64,000 nt of DNA, from contig UPXY01000007.1 of NCBI GenBank assembly GCA_900538305.1, positions 7,582 through 71,581 on the forward strand, written 5' to 3'. This document shows positions 17,662 to 26,681 of this stretch, one piece after another. The DNA comes from an uncultured Collinsella sp. (GTDB lineage: Bacteria; Actinomycetota; Coriobacteriia; Coriobacteriales; Coriobacteriaceae). Made by a program: the position numbers and the translations under genes. Positions within the stretch are counted from its first letter, which is position 1; each line of letters begins with the position of its first letter. The notes beneath the pieces were generated by a model, which searched no databases, was not told the DNA's origin, and worked only from the letters and a program-made list of their open reading frames with translations.

Positions 17662-18876
17662 ATGGGACGTTTTACCAACCCGCGTGACCTGTACTTCGGT
17701 GAGGGCGCCCGTCATGAGGTGAAGAACCTCAAGGGTTCCCGCGCCATGATCGTCACCGGCGGCGGCTCCATGCGCCGTGGCGGCTTCCTGCAGGACGTCG
17801 AGGCGGACCTCAAGGAGGCCGGCTTCGAGGTCGAGATCTTCGAGGGCGTCGAGTCCGACCCGTCCGTCGAGACCGTCATGAAGGGCGCGAAGGCCATGGA
17901 GGACTTCCAGCCCGACTGGATCGTCGCCATCGGCGGTGGCAGCCCCATCGACGCCGCCAAGGCCATGTGGCTGTTCTATGAGTATCCGGAGGAGACCTTC
18001 GAGCAGGCCATCGTGCCGTTCAGCTTCCCCGAGCTCCGCACCAAGGCCAAGTTCTGCGCCATCGCCTCGACCTCCGGCACCGCGACCGAGGTCACCGCGT
18101 TCTCCGTCATCACGGACTACGAGAAGGGCATCAAGTACCCGCTCGCCGACTTCAACATCACGCCCGACGTGGCCATCGTCGACCCTGAGCTCACCTACAC
18201 CATGCCGCAGAAGCTCTGCGCGCACACCGGTATGGACGCGCTGACCCACGCCATCGAGGCCTATGTCTCCACCGCGGGCTCCATGTTCACCGACGCCAAC
18301 GCGCTGCACGCCATCCGCGAGATCGTCGAGTGGCTGCCCAAGAGCTACCAGGGCGACAAGGAGGCCCGTCAGCACATGCACGAGGCCCAGTGCATCGCCG
18401 GCATCGCCTTCTCCTCTGGCCTGCTCGGCATCGTGCACTCCATGGCGCACAAGACCGGTGCTGCCTTCACCGGTGACCACATCATCCATGGTTGCGCCAA
18501 CGCCATGTACCTCGGCAAGGTCATCCAGTTCAACGCCAAGGACGCCCGCGCCAAGAGCCGCTACGCCTACATCGCCAAGGAGGTCCTGCACCTCGCCGGT
18601 GAGACCGAGGACGAGCTCGTGGCCGCCCTCGTGCAGGAGATCCGCGACCTCAACGACAAGCTGGACATCCCGCAGGGCATCAAGAACTACGGCAAGGGCG
18701 GCGTGAAGGCCGACGAGTCGATCATCGACTACGCCGAGTTCGAGGAGAAGAAGTCCCGCATCGCCGTTGACGCCATCGGCGACGCCTGCACCGGCTCCAA
18801 CCCGCGTACCCCGACCCCCGAGGAGATGGAGAAGCTCCTCGAGTGCGTCTACAACGACGTGGACGTGGACTTCTAA
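17662..18876 (+). CDS. Iron-containing alcohol dehydrogenase
   Basis: This 404-residue group III (Fe-dependent) alcohol dehydrogenase has the nucleotide-binding segment GGGSPIDAAKAMW near residue 93. Metal-site motifs are GMDALTHAIEAYVS and HSMAHKTGAAFTGDHIIHGC, whose His residues are the expected Fe ligands. It probably reduces aldehydes with NAD(P)H during fermentation (butanol or ethanol type); the exact substrate is not evident. Codon use is extremely biased, close to that of the most expressed genes, which fits a central redox role. The ATG at 17662 follows TGGAGG; it is monocistronic with a strong terminator. Confidence 0.93.
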   Translation: MGRFTNPRDLYFGEGARHEVKNLKGSRAMIVTGGGSMRRGGFLQDVEADLKEAGFEVEIFEGVESDPSVETVMKGAKAMEDFQPDWIVAIGGGSPIDAAKAMWLFYEYPEETFEQAIVPFSFPELRTKAKFCAIASTSGTATEVTAFSVITDYEKGIKYPLADFNITPDVAIVDPELTYTMPQKLCAHTGMDALTHAIEAYVSTAGSMFTDANALHAIREIVEWLPKSYQGDKEARQHMHEAQCIAGIAFSSGLLGIVHSMAHKTGAAFTGDHIIHGCANAMYLGKVIQFNAKDARAKSRYAYIAKEVLHLAGETEDELVAALVQEIRDLNDKLDIPQGIKNYGKGGVKADESIIDYAEFEEKKSRIAVDAIGDACTGSNPRTPTPEEMEKLLECVYNDVDVDF

Positions 18877-18924
18877 GGAGCGGTTTCGCTCACGGTGCGG
18901 CTGCCTCGCCGCGCCGGGAAGTCA

Positions 18925-18954
18925 AGCCGGGGTCTTAGCGACCCCGGCTTTTTT
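18925..18954 (+). terminator. Terminator of the alcohol dehydrogenase gene
   Basis: AGCCGGGGTC (18925-18934), a 5-nt loop and GACCCCGGCT (18940-18949) are followed by T-rich sequence. Confidence 0.93.
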
Positions 18955-18996
18955 ATGCCGAGATTTCGCGGCGCGGAGCTTGGACGCGCCGCGGCA

Positions 18997-19116
18997 CTCC
19001 CAGATGACAGGATTCGAGCATTTTTGGCGCGTCTCAGCGGCCATTTGCTCCCAAATGGCAGACATCGTGCATCTCGAGCGCTTCCCGGTGGCGGCTTGCT
19101 CCCAAATGGCAGACAT
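18997..19116. repeat. Three CTCCCARATGRCAGACA-type repeats
   Basis: CTCCCAAATGGCAGACAT occurs exactly at 19048-19065 and 19099-19116, and a variant CTCCCAGATGACAGGA at 18997-19012. The first exact copy is preceded by GCCATTTG, giving a small palindrome. Related words occur near 13143 and 39508. They lie between convergent genes. Confidence 0.65.
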
Positions 19117-19145
19117 TGGGCATCGGGGAGCAGGTGCGCCCCTCT

Positions 19146-21029
19146 TTATTCCCGGTCGAGCTCCGCCACGAACTCGTCGAGTGACGTTGCGCGCATGACG
19201 CGGGCGACCTGATGGCTGTCGCAAAGCGATTTCACCATGGCGTTGTAGAGCTCGACGAATTCTTTCCGGTCTTCACGATTGACGGCGATCATGAGCACGA
19301 TATGTATGGGGACGTCATCCCATATGACGCCCCGGTCGCTCAGGAGAATCGCCATCATGGTGCGCTTCGAGTCCATCTCGAGGCCATGGGGAATGGCGAA
19401 GAGTTCGAAGAAGCAGGTGGACGATATCGCCTCGCGCTGCAGGACGGAATCGGTGAAAGACTCGTTTACCACACCATATTCAAGCAGCTTGCTACCAAGA
19501 AACGTGATGGCGTCGTGCTTTGTGGCGAACGCATCTGTTTTGAAGAATAGTTGCTCATCAAGATGGTCGCGCACTAAGCGGCGCATGCGCTCGCCTTGCT
19601 TGCGCTTGAAGCAAGCGCTCACGGCGTCTTCGATATTCATAAGGTCGGACGTCGAAAGGAAGGGCGATACTTCGACCGTTCGCACGGGCAAGCCTTGGAG
19701 CCGTTGCGTGCTTACCACCATATCGATGGGCAGTCGCGCGACGTCCTCGGGCTGAACGGGCATATTGAGCTTATAGATGGTTGCCGCTTCGGAGTAGCGG
19801 TCGAGGATGTTCTCGCTGATGCGCTCCGAGATGCCTTGGTAATCCTGGCAGGCAAGGCCAATCCCTACGCGCTCCTCATCCATGGTGCTCCGAAGGATCA
19901 TGCCCATGTGGATGCAGATGAACCCCACTTCGCCGTCGGAGATCTTGATATCGAAATGCTCTTCGACCCGCTTGGCGACAAGGAGGGCTATCTCGTAGAC
20001 AAACGGCATATGCCGCTTGACGTTCTCAAGCACTTCAACGCTTTGAATCTGGGTATCTGCCGTGCGGTACAGAAGCGCATCTACATGCATGGCGAAGTTA
20101 TAGAGCGATTGCGTCGAGCTCACATGCAGGGAGAAGAACTCAAGCACCTCGTTTACGATGCCCTCGACCTCTTGCACGAACTTCGTCATTCCAATGGGCG
20201 GATTCGCATCGGCATTATCTTGTTCGACCTGTTCGATCTGACCGCGGAACAGATGCGCGAGATACACCAAGTCCGAACGGCTTGGGGCGATATTGAAATG
20301 CACCGAATACCGCCGGCAGAGCTCCTTCGCAATGCGATACTCGATACGGCCGTCGTCGATCGATTCCGCCGCTTCTGGCATGAAAGAACTTGTACGCATG
20401 CGATAGAGGGCGATCGTGATGCTGCCCATGAGATTCGATTCGAACCCGGGGCGGATGCGATAGCCAAATGATGCGACCGTGCTCTCCACGATAGAGAGCA
20501 CGACCTCGCGGTCCATGCTTTCGAAAATCGTTGCCGTGGCGTTTGCAGAGGTGGGCGTGCCAGCGGTTTCGCGTGCCACCAGGTTGCCTATGAGCTGGCG
20601 TTTTCCACCCTCGCTTCCTTCAAGAGAGACCCATCCTCCTTTGCGCTCGAGCGCAAGCCCGCAGGCGGAGAGCATGGGCGCGAGTGCGCGGAGATGGCGC
20701 TCGAGGGTAGGCGTACTTACGTAGAGTTCTTCCGAGAGGTCGTCGATGCGCTGGCGTCCTTCAAAAACGAGAATCTGCAAAGCGCTGTGCGCGATAGAGG
20801 AATCGGGCGTCAAATCACGTTCATCGTCGAGCTCCTCGAGTGCCTCGCGATCGACCGTATAGCCGCGGTTGCTGCTGCGGACGAGGGCATGAGCACGGTT
20901 GATGCCCGCAATGTCACCTTGAACGGTGCGGAGGGAGACGCCGAGCATGACTGCGAGTTCGCCGCCGGTTATGGGTCCCTTCGCATCGGTGAGCGCTGCA
21001 AGGATGCGCGTTTGGCGATTGTTGAGCAC
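19146..21029 (-). CDS. PRD-domain transcriptional regulator (LicR/MtlR-like) of PTS cluster 2
   Basis: This 627-residue protein has an N-terminal HTH (ITGGELAVMLGVSLRTVQGD), a second HTH-like part, two PRDs, an EIIB-like domain with Cys in GLACQDYQG and a C-terminal EIIA-like domain with His in LFAIPHGLEM. In PRD1 the first conserved His is Ser (NLMGSITIALYRM), while a His is present later in LVYLAHLFRG; PRD2 has His residues in NFAMHVDALL and GFICIHMGM. The GTG at 21029 is preferred because AGGAGG precedes it; longer readings would enter the palindromic operator. It is divergent from IIA-GH1-IIC-IIB, the presumed target. Confidence 0.88.
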   Translation of the reverse strand: MLNNRQTRILAALTDAKGPITGGELAVMLGVSLRTVQGDIAGINRAHALVRSSNRGYTVDREALEELDDERDLTPDSSIAHSALQILVFEGRQRIDDLSEELYVSTPTLERHLRALAPMLSACGLALERKGGWVSLEGSEGGKRQLIGNLVARETAGTPTSANATATIFESMDREVVLSIVESTVASFGYRIRPGFESNLMGSITIALYRMRTSSFMPEAAESIDDGRIEYRIAKELCRRYSVHFNIAPSRSDLVYLAHLFRGQIEQVEQDNADANPPIGMTKFVQEVEGIVNEVLEFFSLHVSSTQSLYNFAMHVDALLYRTADTQIQSVEVLENVKRHMPFVYEIALLVAKRVEEHFDIKISDGEVGFICIHMGMILRSTMDEERVGIGLACQDYQGISERISENILDRYSEAATIYKLNMPVQPEDVARLPIDMVVSTQRLQGLPVRTVEVSPFLSTSDLMNIEDAVSACFKRKQGERMRRLVRDHLDEQLFFKTDAFATKHDAITFLGSKLLEYGVVNESFTDSVLQREAISSTCFFELFAIPHGLEMDSKRTMMAILLSDRGVIWDDVPIHIVLMIAVNREDRKEFVELYNAMVKSLCDSHQVARVMRATSLDEFVAELDRE

Positions 21030-21107
21030 GGCTCCTCCTCTCTGCGGGGTCGAATATGCGGGGTTTGGAAACGAATACACCCAAGTATTCAGGGAGCCGC
21101 ATGAACC

Positions 21108-21151
21108 TTCAAAGCAACCTTTGCGGGGTACCCCGCACAAGGTGCTTTGAA
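21108..21151. promoter_or_regulatory. 44-bp palindrome upstream of PTS cluster 2
   Basis: The centre TGCGGGGT/ACCCCGCA is a perfect 16-bp palindrome. The outer arms TTCAAAGCA and TGCTTTGAA are also perfect, and the intervening CCTT/AAGG pairs after a one-base shift. A second palindrome, GAATAC-ACCCAA-GTATTC, lies at 21073-21090. Sited between the regulator and EIIA starts, these are the best operator candidates for the PRD regulator. Confidence 0.6.
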
Positions 21152-21221
21152 TCGCGGTGCGCAAAACTCGTACAGTGACACGCAAGTAACGGTTCTAACC
21201 TGCGAGGAGGTGTTTGCGGAT

Positions 21222-21542
21222 ATGAACAAGGAAGAGGTACAGCTAGCGTCGTTCCAGATCGTGGGGCATGCGGGCGATGCGTTCGCACATTATTACGAGG
21301 CTGTTAACCGGGCGCGCGAAGGCTTGTTCGATGAAGCGGACCGCGAACTCCAAGAAGGCGAGGCGTGTCTCATTGAGGCGCACAATGCCCAAACTCAGAT
21401 GCTTTCAGAGGAGGCGCGAGGCGAAGAGCTGCCGTTCAGCCTCATGCTCGTCCACGGGCAAGACCATCTCATGACCACGATTATGTTCGGCCGTTTGGCG
21501 CAGGAGCTTATCGAGGTATACAAGGAGTTGAGGGCAAAATGA
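21222..21542 (+). CDS. PTS lactose/cellobiose-family EIIA component
   Basis: This 106-residue helical protein has His78 in LMLVHGQDHLM, the phospho-His motif of the family. The ATG at 21222 lies behind GAGGAGG; upstream readings are not conserved. It overlaps the following GH1 gene by four bases (ATGA). It belongs to a second beta-glucoside cluster with the gene order IIA-GH1-IIC-IIB, unlike cluster 1. Confidence 0.92.
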   Translation: MNKEEVQLASFQIVGHAGDAFAHYYEAVNRAREGLFDEADRELQEGEACLIEAHNAQTQMLSEEARGEELPFSLMLVHGQDHLMTTIMFGRLAQELIEVYKELRAK

Positions 21543-22936
21543 GCGGCTTCATGTGGGGCAGCGCGACTGCTGCATATCAGTGCGAAGGTGCGTGGAACGA
21601 GGGCGACAAGGGCATGTCCAATTGGGACGTGTTCTGCCATAGCGAGAAGAACAACGTGAATCCGGTAACGGGCGATGTCTCGTGTGACCACTACCATCGC
21701 TTCGAGGAAGACCTCGACATGATGGCTGCGGGCAACCAGAACGCCTACCGCTTTTCCATCGCGTGGACGCGCATCATCCCCAACGGCGTGGGAGAGGTGA
21801 GCGAGCAGGGCGTCGCACACTACAACCGCGTGATCGACGCCTGCCTTGAGCGAGGCATCGAACCGCTCGTGACGCTCTATCACTACGATATGCCGAACGT
21901 CCTGTTCGAGCAGGGTGGTTGGGAGAATCGCGCAAATGTCGAGGCGTTTGTGGAATATGCCAAGGTGTGCTTCGAGCGCTTCGGCGACCGCGTGAAGTGG
22001 TGGGCGACAATCAACGAGCCCACGTACGATACGCTTTGCTGCTATGCGAATGGAAATTACCCGCCGAACGTTCAGGATCTTGAGCGCAAATGGCGTGCCA
22101 TGTACCACCAGCTGCTTGGTAGCGCACTCGCTGTGCGAGCGTACCGTGAGGGTGGGTATTCTGGCAAGATCGGTCTTGTGAGTGACTCCTATTCCATCGA
22201 GACGCTTATTGACAACGCCGAGTATCGAGAGGCGGCGCGTCGTGCCGACCTGTTCTATAACCGTAGCGTGAACGACGTGTGCATCCTTGGTGAGGTGCCG
22301 CAGGACTTCGTCGAGCTCCTGCGTGAGGAAGGATACGACCTTTCGTATGCGCTCCCCGGCGATGAGGAGATGTTCCGCGAAGGGACGGTCGATTATCTGG
22401 GCGTCAACGCCTATATGCGCACGCTCGTGAAGCCTGCGGGACCGGGCGAGACCATGTTCCACGCGAGCAACACCGGTAAGAAGGACGACAAGGTTATTAC
22501 GCGCGTTAAGGGTTGGTTCGAGCTCGATAGCGACGACTCCGTTCCAAAGAACGATTGGGATATGGAGTTGTACCCCAAGTCGATCTACAACCTACTCCTC
22601 GAGCTTCACCGCCTGTATCCCAACACGCCGTTTGTCATAACAGAAAACGGCATTGGCTATTACGACACGCTCGAAGACGGTAAGATCCACGACCCCTACC
22701 GTGTTGAGTTCCTTGCCGGATTCGTCGAGTGGATGCAGCGGGCCCAGAAAGAGGGGGTGGATGTACGCGGCTATTTCGTGTGGTCGACGATGGATCTCTA
22801 CAGTTGGATCAACGGCTACAAGAAGCGCTATGGCCTGGTGTATGTGGATTACGACGATGATAACCGCCGGTATCCCAAAGACAGCTACTACTGGTATCGC
22901 GACATGATCGCACAGCAAAACCAAAAGGAGGAGTAG
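21539..22936 (+). CDS. GH1 6-phospho-beta-glucosidase
   Basis: This 465-residue GH1 enzyme has both catalytic acids: acid/base Glu160 in ATINEPTYD and nucleophile Glu369 in VITENGIGYYD. The KKRYGLVYVDY loop near the C-terminus is the phosphate-recognising segment of 6-phospho-glycosidases. It hydrolyses the phosphorylated sugar delivered by the flanking PTS proteins in the cytosol. It offers an internal control for the cluster 1 GH1, where the acid/base residue is Gln. Translation is coupled to EIIA by the ATGA overlap. Confidence 0.94.
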   Translation: MSGFMWGSATAAYQCEGAWNEGDKGMSNWDVFCHSEKNNVNPVTGDVSCDHYHRFEEDLDMMAAGNQNAYRFSIAWTRIIPNGVGEVSEQGVAHYNRVIDACLERGIEPLVTLYHYDMPNVLFEQGGWENRANVEAFVEYAKVCFERFGDRVKWWATINEPTYDTLCCYANGNYPPNVQDLERKWRAMYHQLLGSALAVRAYREGGYSGKIGLVSDSYSIETLIDNAEYREAARRADLFYNRSVNDVCILGEVPQDFVELLREEGYDLSYALPGDEEMFREGTVDYLGVNAYMRTLVKPAGPGETMFHASNTGKKDDKVITRVKGWFELDSDDSVPKNDWDMELYPKSIYNLLLELHRLYPNTPFVITENGIGYYDTLEDGKIHDPYRVEFLAGFVEWMQRAQKEGVDVRGYFVWSTMDLYSWINGYKKRYGLVYVDYDDDNRRYPKDSYYWYRDMIAQQNQKEE

Positions 22937-22938
22937 CC

Positions 22939-24264
22939 ATGGAAAAGATTGCGGCCTTTATTGAGAAGCATATCGCCCCCATTGCGAATGCCCTCGGCAT
23001 GAACCGCTACGTCGTGGCGATTCAAAATGCGTTTCTTACGCTTGTTCCGTTCATGACGATTGGCAGTTTTGCCCTGATTATCACCTCTCCGCCGGTGGAC
23101 TACACCACCATGGAGCCGGGTTTCGGCCAGGCCTTCTTCCAGGGTTGGCAGGCGCTCGCCGACGCTACCATGCTTCCGCTCACCATTGTGAACAACGCAA
23201 CCATGGGCGTCCTTTCCATCTGGGCGGCGATTGGCCTCTCGTTCTTCCTGGCGCGCCACTACAAGATGACGTCGTTTCTTCCCGTGGCGCTTGGCGTCGC
23301 CGCCTTCCTCGAGATGGCGGCTATTGACGTAGATGGTGCCCTTTCGACGGCGTACTTCGGTGGTACCGGCCTCTTCGCGGCGATCCTCATCTCGTTTGTC
23401 TCCGTGGAGTTCTACCGTTTCCTCTCCGAGCGCAAGATCGGCTACATCGATCTTTCCGGCCAGGGTATCCCGCCGGCGCTTTCCGACTCCATTGGCAACC
23501 TCGTACCCGCTGCCATCGTGCTCGTCGTTTTCGGCGTGCTCTCTGGCGTGGTGATCAACCTCACCGGTGCACCGTTCCCGAACCTCATCTCGTTCATCAT
23601 GGCACCGCTCGTGGGCGTGCTCGATTCCGGTCCTGGCGTGTTCGTGCTTGCGACGATCGTCATGGTGCTGTGGTGGTTCGGCATTCACGACTCCGTTATC
23701 ACCTCGCCGCTTTTTGCATTTCTTACCCCGAGCCTTGCCGCCAACATGGCTGCATACGCAGCCGGCACCGCGGTGACCGACCTGCCTAACATCCTTGTCG
23801 AGCCGTTCTGGTGGACGTTCATGATGATCGGTGGTTCCGGTGCGACGTTCGGCCTTGCTTTCTGCGCGCTCTTCAGCAAGTCCAAGCAGCTGCGCACTGT
23901 TGGCAAGCTGGGAATCGTTCCCGCATTCTTCAACATCAATGAGCCCATCATTTTCGGTATGCCCATCATGTTCAATCCCACGCTCTTCCTTCCGTTCGTG
24001 ATCTGCCCGGTATTGAACGGAGTGGTTGCCTATGCAGCCATGGCGCTTGGTATCGTGGGTCGTTGCTTCGTGTATCCCAGCTGGAACATGTTCTGCCCCA
24101 TCGCGGCGATTCTTTCCACGATGGATTGGAAGGCAGTTGTGCTCTGCGTTGGCCTCATCGTGATCGACGTCCTTATCTACCTGCCGTTCTTCAAGGCATA
24201 TGAAAAGAAGAAGATCGCTGAGGAGCAACTCGCCGACGCCGCTGCCGAGACTCAGGAGGCATAA
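22939..24264 (+). CDS. PTS lactose/cellobiose-family EIIC permease
   Basis: This 441-residue membrane protein of the Lac/Cel EIIC family has about ten hydrophobic segments and the signature NINEPIIFGMPIMFNP near residue 332. The tail is Lys/Glu-rich and cytosolic. It begins two bases after the GH1 stop, with AAAAGGAGGAG upstream, so it is translated in the same operon. It moves and phosphorylates a beta-glycoside with the neighbouring EIIA and EIIB. Confidence 0.93.
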   Translation: MEKIAAFIEKHIAPIANALGMNRYVVAIQNAFLTLVPFMTIGSFALIITSPPVDYTTMEPGFGQAFFQGWQALADATMLPLTIVNNATMGVLSIWAAIGLSFFLARHYKMTSFLPVALGVAAFLEMAAIDVDGALSTAYFGGTGLFAAILISFVSVEFYRFLSERKIGYIDLSGQGIPPALSDSIGNLVPAAIVLVVFGVLSGVVINLTGAPFPNLISFIMAPLVGVLDSGPGVFVLATIVMVLWWFGIHDSVITSPLFAFLTPSLAANMAAYAAGTAVTDLPNILVEPFWWTFMMIGGSGATFGLAFCALFSKSKQLRTVGKLGIVPAFFNINEPIIFGMPIMFNPTLFLPFVICPVLNGVVAYAAMALGIVGRCFVYPSWNMFCPIAAILSTMDWKAVVLCVGLIVIDVLIYLPFFKAYEKKKIAEEQLADAAAETQEA

Positions 24265-24267
24265 GGT

Positions 24268-24564
24268 ATGAACGTCATCCTCGCATGCAACGCCGGTATG
24301 AGCACCGGAATCCTCGTCATCAAGATTACCGAGGAGGCGCGGGCACGCGGCATCGACCTCACGTGCACTGCCGTGCCGAAAGCCGAGATTCGCGACAGCA
24401 TCGACGGCGCGGACATCATCCTGCTTGGCCCTCAGATTCGTTTCGCCGAAGCTGAGGTTAAGGGCATGGCGGGCGATAAGCCGGTGCTAGTCATTTCTGC
24501 ACCAGATTTTGGGCTTATGAACGCAAAGGGAATCGTGGATCAGATTCTCGCTGCGACTAAGTAG
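24268..24564 (+). CDS. PTS lactose/cellobiose-family EIIB component
   Basis: This 98-residue protein begins MNVILACNAGMSTGILVIKI; Cys7 is the phospho-acceptor. It starts three bases after the EIIC stop and ends the operon, which closes with a large GC-rich hairpin. Short and typical of the family. Confidence 0.94.
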   Translation: MNVILACNAGMSTGILVIKITEEARARGIDLTCTAVPKAEIRDSIDGADIILLGPQIRFAEAEVKGMAGDKPVLVISAPDFGLMNAKGIVDQILAATK

Positions 24565-24589
24565 CGTTCTCGCGCGTACGCATCTCCCC

Positions 24590-24685
24590 GGAAAGCCCCG
24601 GCGGCCCCTTCGCTTGCTCCTGCTGCGAGGTTTTGCCCTGCAGTTGCGGAACGGCTCAAGGGAGGCCGCCGGGGCTTCCTTGTGT
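24590..24685 (+). terminator. Terminator of PTS operon 2
   Basis: AAGCCCCGGCGGCC (24593-24606) pairs with GGCCGCCGGGGCTT (24664-24677), with a long loop between. T-rich sequence follows, though the loop size is unusual for an intrinsic terminator. Confidence 0.7.
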
Positions 24686-24805
24686 TTATGGGGACATGGC
24701 TTTGGGCGTTGGGTGCCGACCGCCGGTGCCTACGCGAAGCGGCTTGGTTCGTGTTTCGGTTCGTCGACGGGTGCGTCGCGGTCGCTGCCGTGTGGCTGTG
24801 CCGCG

Positions 24806-24811
24806 TATAAT
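24806..24811 (+). promoter_or_regulatory. Probable -10 of the gatCAB operon
   Basis: A consensus TATAAT lies 32 bp upstream of gatC. No good -35 is seen at the usual distance. Confidence 0.5.
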
Positions 24812-24842
24812 AATTCAGATTGACGAACTGGAAGGAGCGCCC

Positions 24843-25148
24843 ATGGCACTCACTGAAGATGATGTGCGCGGAATCGCTGACTATGCGCGCATCGCACTTG
24901 AGGGCGATGAGCTCGCCGAGATGACAGCCTATCTGAACGACGCCGTCGACATGCTCGAGCCCATCCTCGCCTATAACCTTCCCAACGTGGATCCCACGTT
25001 CCATCCCATTGGCAGTCTCTCGAACGTCATGCGCGACGACGCTGTCGACGCCGACCGCGCCTTCACCATCGACGAGGCGCTTGGCAACGCCGGCAGCTCG
25101 CGCGATCGCAGCTTCCGCGTGCCTTCGATCTTGGGAGAGGAGGAGTAG
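24843..25148 (+). CDS. gatC: Asp-tRNA(Asn)/Glu-tRNA(Gln) amidotransferase subunit C
   Basis: This 101-residue small subunit wraps around GatA and stabilises the GatCAB complex that corrects Glu-tRNA(Gln) or Asp-tRNA(Asn). N-terminal LTEDDVRGIADYARIAL and C-terminal RDRSFRVPSIL match the family ends. The start at 24843 follows GGAAGGAGC. It is the first gene of a gatC-gatA-gatB operon. Confidence 0.94.
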   Translation: MALTEDDVRGIADYARIALEGDELAEMTAYLNDAVDMLEPILAYNLPNVDPTFHPIGSLSNVMRDDAVDADRAFTIDEALGNAGSSRDRSFRVPSILGEEE

Positions 25149-25151
25149 GCG

Positions 25152-26681
25152 ATGCCGAATATCGATGCCATGACCGTGCGCCAAATCGCCACGGGCGTTG
25201 CGGACGGTACGTTCTCTGCTGTGGAAATCGCCCGCTCCGCGCTCGACGCCATCGCGTCGCGCGAGCCTGAGGTTCAGGCATTTCTGCAGGTCACGCCTGA
25301 GCTTGCGCTCGAAGCGGCCAAGCGCGTCGATGCGGTGCGCGCATCTGGTGAGGAACTGCCGCCGCTTGCCGGTGTGCCGCTTGCCGTTAAGGACAACATG
25401 AACCTCGCGGGTACGCGTACTACCTGCGCCTCCCGTATGCTCGAGGCCTACGAGTCGCCGTATACCGCTACCTGCGTGAGCCGTATGCTCGCGGCGGGTT
25501 GCATTCCGGTGGGCAAGGCGAATATGGACGAGTTCGCGTTCGGCTCCTCGACGGATTCTTCGGCGTTCCATCCCACGAACAACCCGTGGGACGTGTCGCG
25601 TGTGCCGGGTGGCTCGTCGGGCGGATCCGCCGCTGCCGTCGCAGCAGGCATGGTTCCGTTGGCTCTTGGCTCAGATACGGGCGGGTCCATCCGCCAGCCA
25701 GCATCGTTCTGCGGTGTTGTTGGCCTCAAGCCCACGTACGGGGCGGTATCGCGTTACGGTGTGGTAGCGTTCGGAAGCTCGCTCGATCAGGTTGGCCCCT
25801 TCGGTCGCTCGGTCGAAGACGTGGCGCTCGCTATGGACGCCCTGGTAGCGGGCGGGCGCGACCAGTATGATTCCACGTCCCAAGATGTTGCTCCCCAATT
25901 CGTCGCCGCGGCTTGTGCCGGCATCGAGGGAAAGCGTGTGGGCATCATTCCCGCCTTCATGGACGCCGAAGGCCTTACGCCCGAGGTTCGCAACGCGGTC
26001 AAGCGCGCGGCGGCGGCTCTTGAGGCTGCGGGCGCGACACTTGTGGAGGTCGAACTTCCGCATCTCGACGCGGCGATTGCTGCGTACTACGTAATCGGCC
26101 CCGCCGAGGCGTTCAGCAACTTGGCTCGCTTCGATGGCATTCGCTATGGATACCAGGAGCCCAACTGCGCCACGCTCGCGGCGCAAAGTGCGCTTTCCCG
26201 CGCGCACGGTTTCGGCGCGGAGGCGAAACGTCGCCAGATGCTCGGCGCCTACCTGCTGTCGAGCGGTGTCTACGACAAGTACTACTACGCTGCGCAGAAG
26301 GCGCGCACGCTTATCACGGAAGACTACGCCCGTGCGTTCAGCCAGGCAGACGTGCTGCTCATGCCCGCCGCACCGCAGACGGCGTTCCGCCATGGCGAAA
26401 TATCTGACCCCACGCAGATGTACCTTTCCGATATGTACACCATCTCGATCAACATTGCTGGCAACGGCGGCGTGACAGTGCCGGTGGGGCTGGGAGAAGA
26501 TTCCGGCCTACCGGTTGGCGCCCAACTCGTGGCGCCTGCGTTTGCCGACGAACGGCTCATCGCGTTCGGTGCCGCGCTCGAACGCGCGTGCGTCGGGGTA
26601 TGGGGTGCGTGCGAAACGAGCGACACCGTAGGGGCACCCGTTGCTCCCGCATTTGCCGGGAAGGGAGGTGAGCTCGCATGA
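25152..26681 (+). CDS. gatA: Asp-tRNA(Asn)/Glu-tRNA(Gln) amidotransferase subunit A
   Basis: This 509-residue amidase subunit releases ammonia from glutamine. The amidase-signature triad is intact: Lys80 in PLAVKDNMN, Ser155 in GGSSGGSAAA and Ser179 in SDTGGSIRQPAS. It begins three bases after gatC and overlaps gatB by four bases (ATGA), so subunit synthesis is coupled. Length is slightly above the usual 480-490. Confidence 0.96.
   Translation: MPNIDAMTVRQIATGVADGTFSAVEIARSALDAIASREPEVQAFLQVTPELALEAAKRVDAVRASGEELPPLAGVPLAVKDNMNLAGTRTTCASRMLEAYESPYTATCVSRMLAAGCIPVGKANMDEFAFGSSTDSSAFHPTNNPWDVSRVPGGSSGGSAAAVAAGMVPLALGSDTGGSIRQPASFCGVVGLKPTYGAVSRYGVVAFGSSLDQVGPFGRSVEDVALAMDALVAGGRDQYDSTSQDVAPQFVAAACAGIEGKRVGIIPAFMDAEGLTPEVRNAVKRAAAALEAAGATLVEVELPHLDAAIAAYYVIGPAEAFSNLARFDGIRYGYQEPNCATLAAQSALSRAHGFGAEAKRRQMLGAYLLSSGVYDKYYYAAQKARTLITEDYARAFSQADVLLMPAAPQTAFRHGEISDPTQMYLSDMYTISINIAGNGGVTVPVGLGEDSGLPVGAQLVAPAFADERLIAFGAALERACVGVWGACETSDTVGAPVAPAFAGKGGELA

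Noticed and set aside
18997..19116. CRISPR array
   Set aside because: Only two exact repeats and one variant with irregular spacing, and no cas genes. No CRISPR array was seen anywhere in the window.
22888..24228. 446-codon open frame antisense to EIIC of cluster 2
   Set aside because: Composition is the reverse image of a membrane protein (His/Asp/Glu/Arg-rich), with no start signal.
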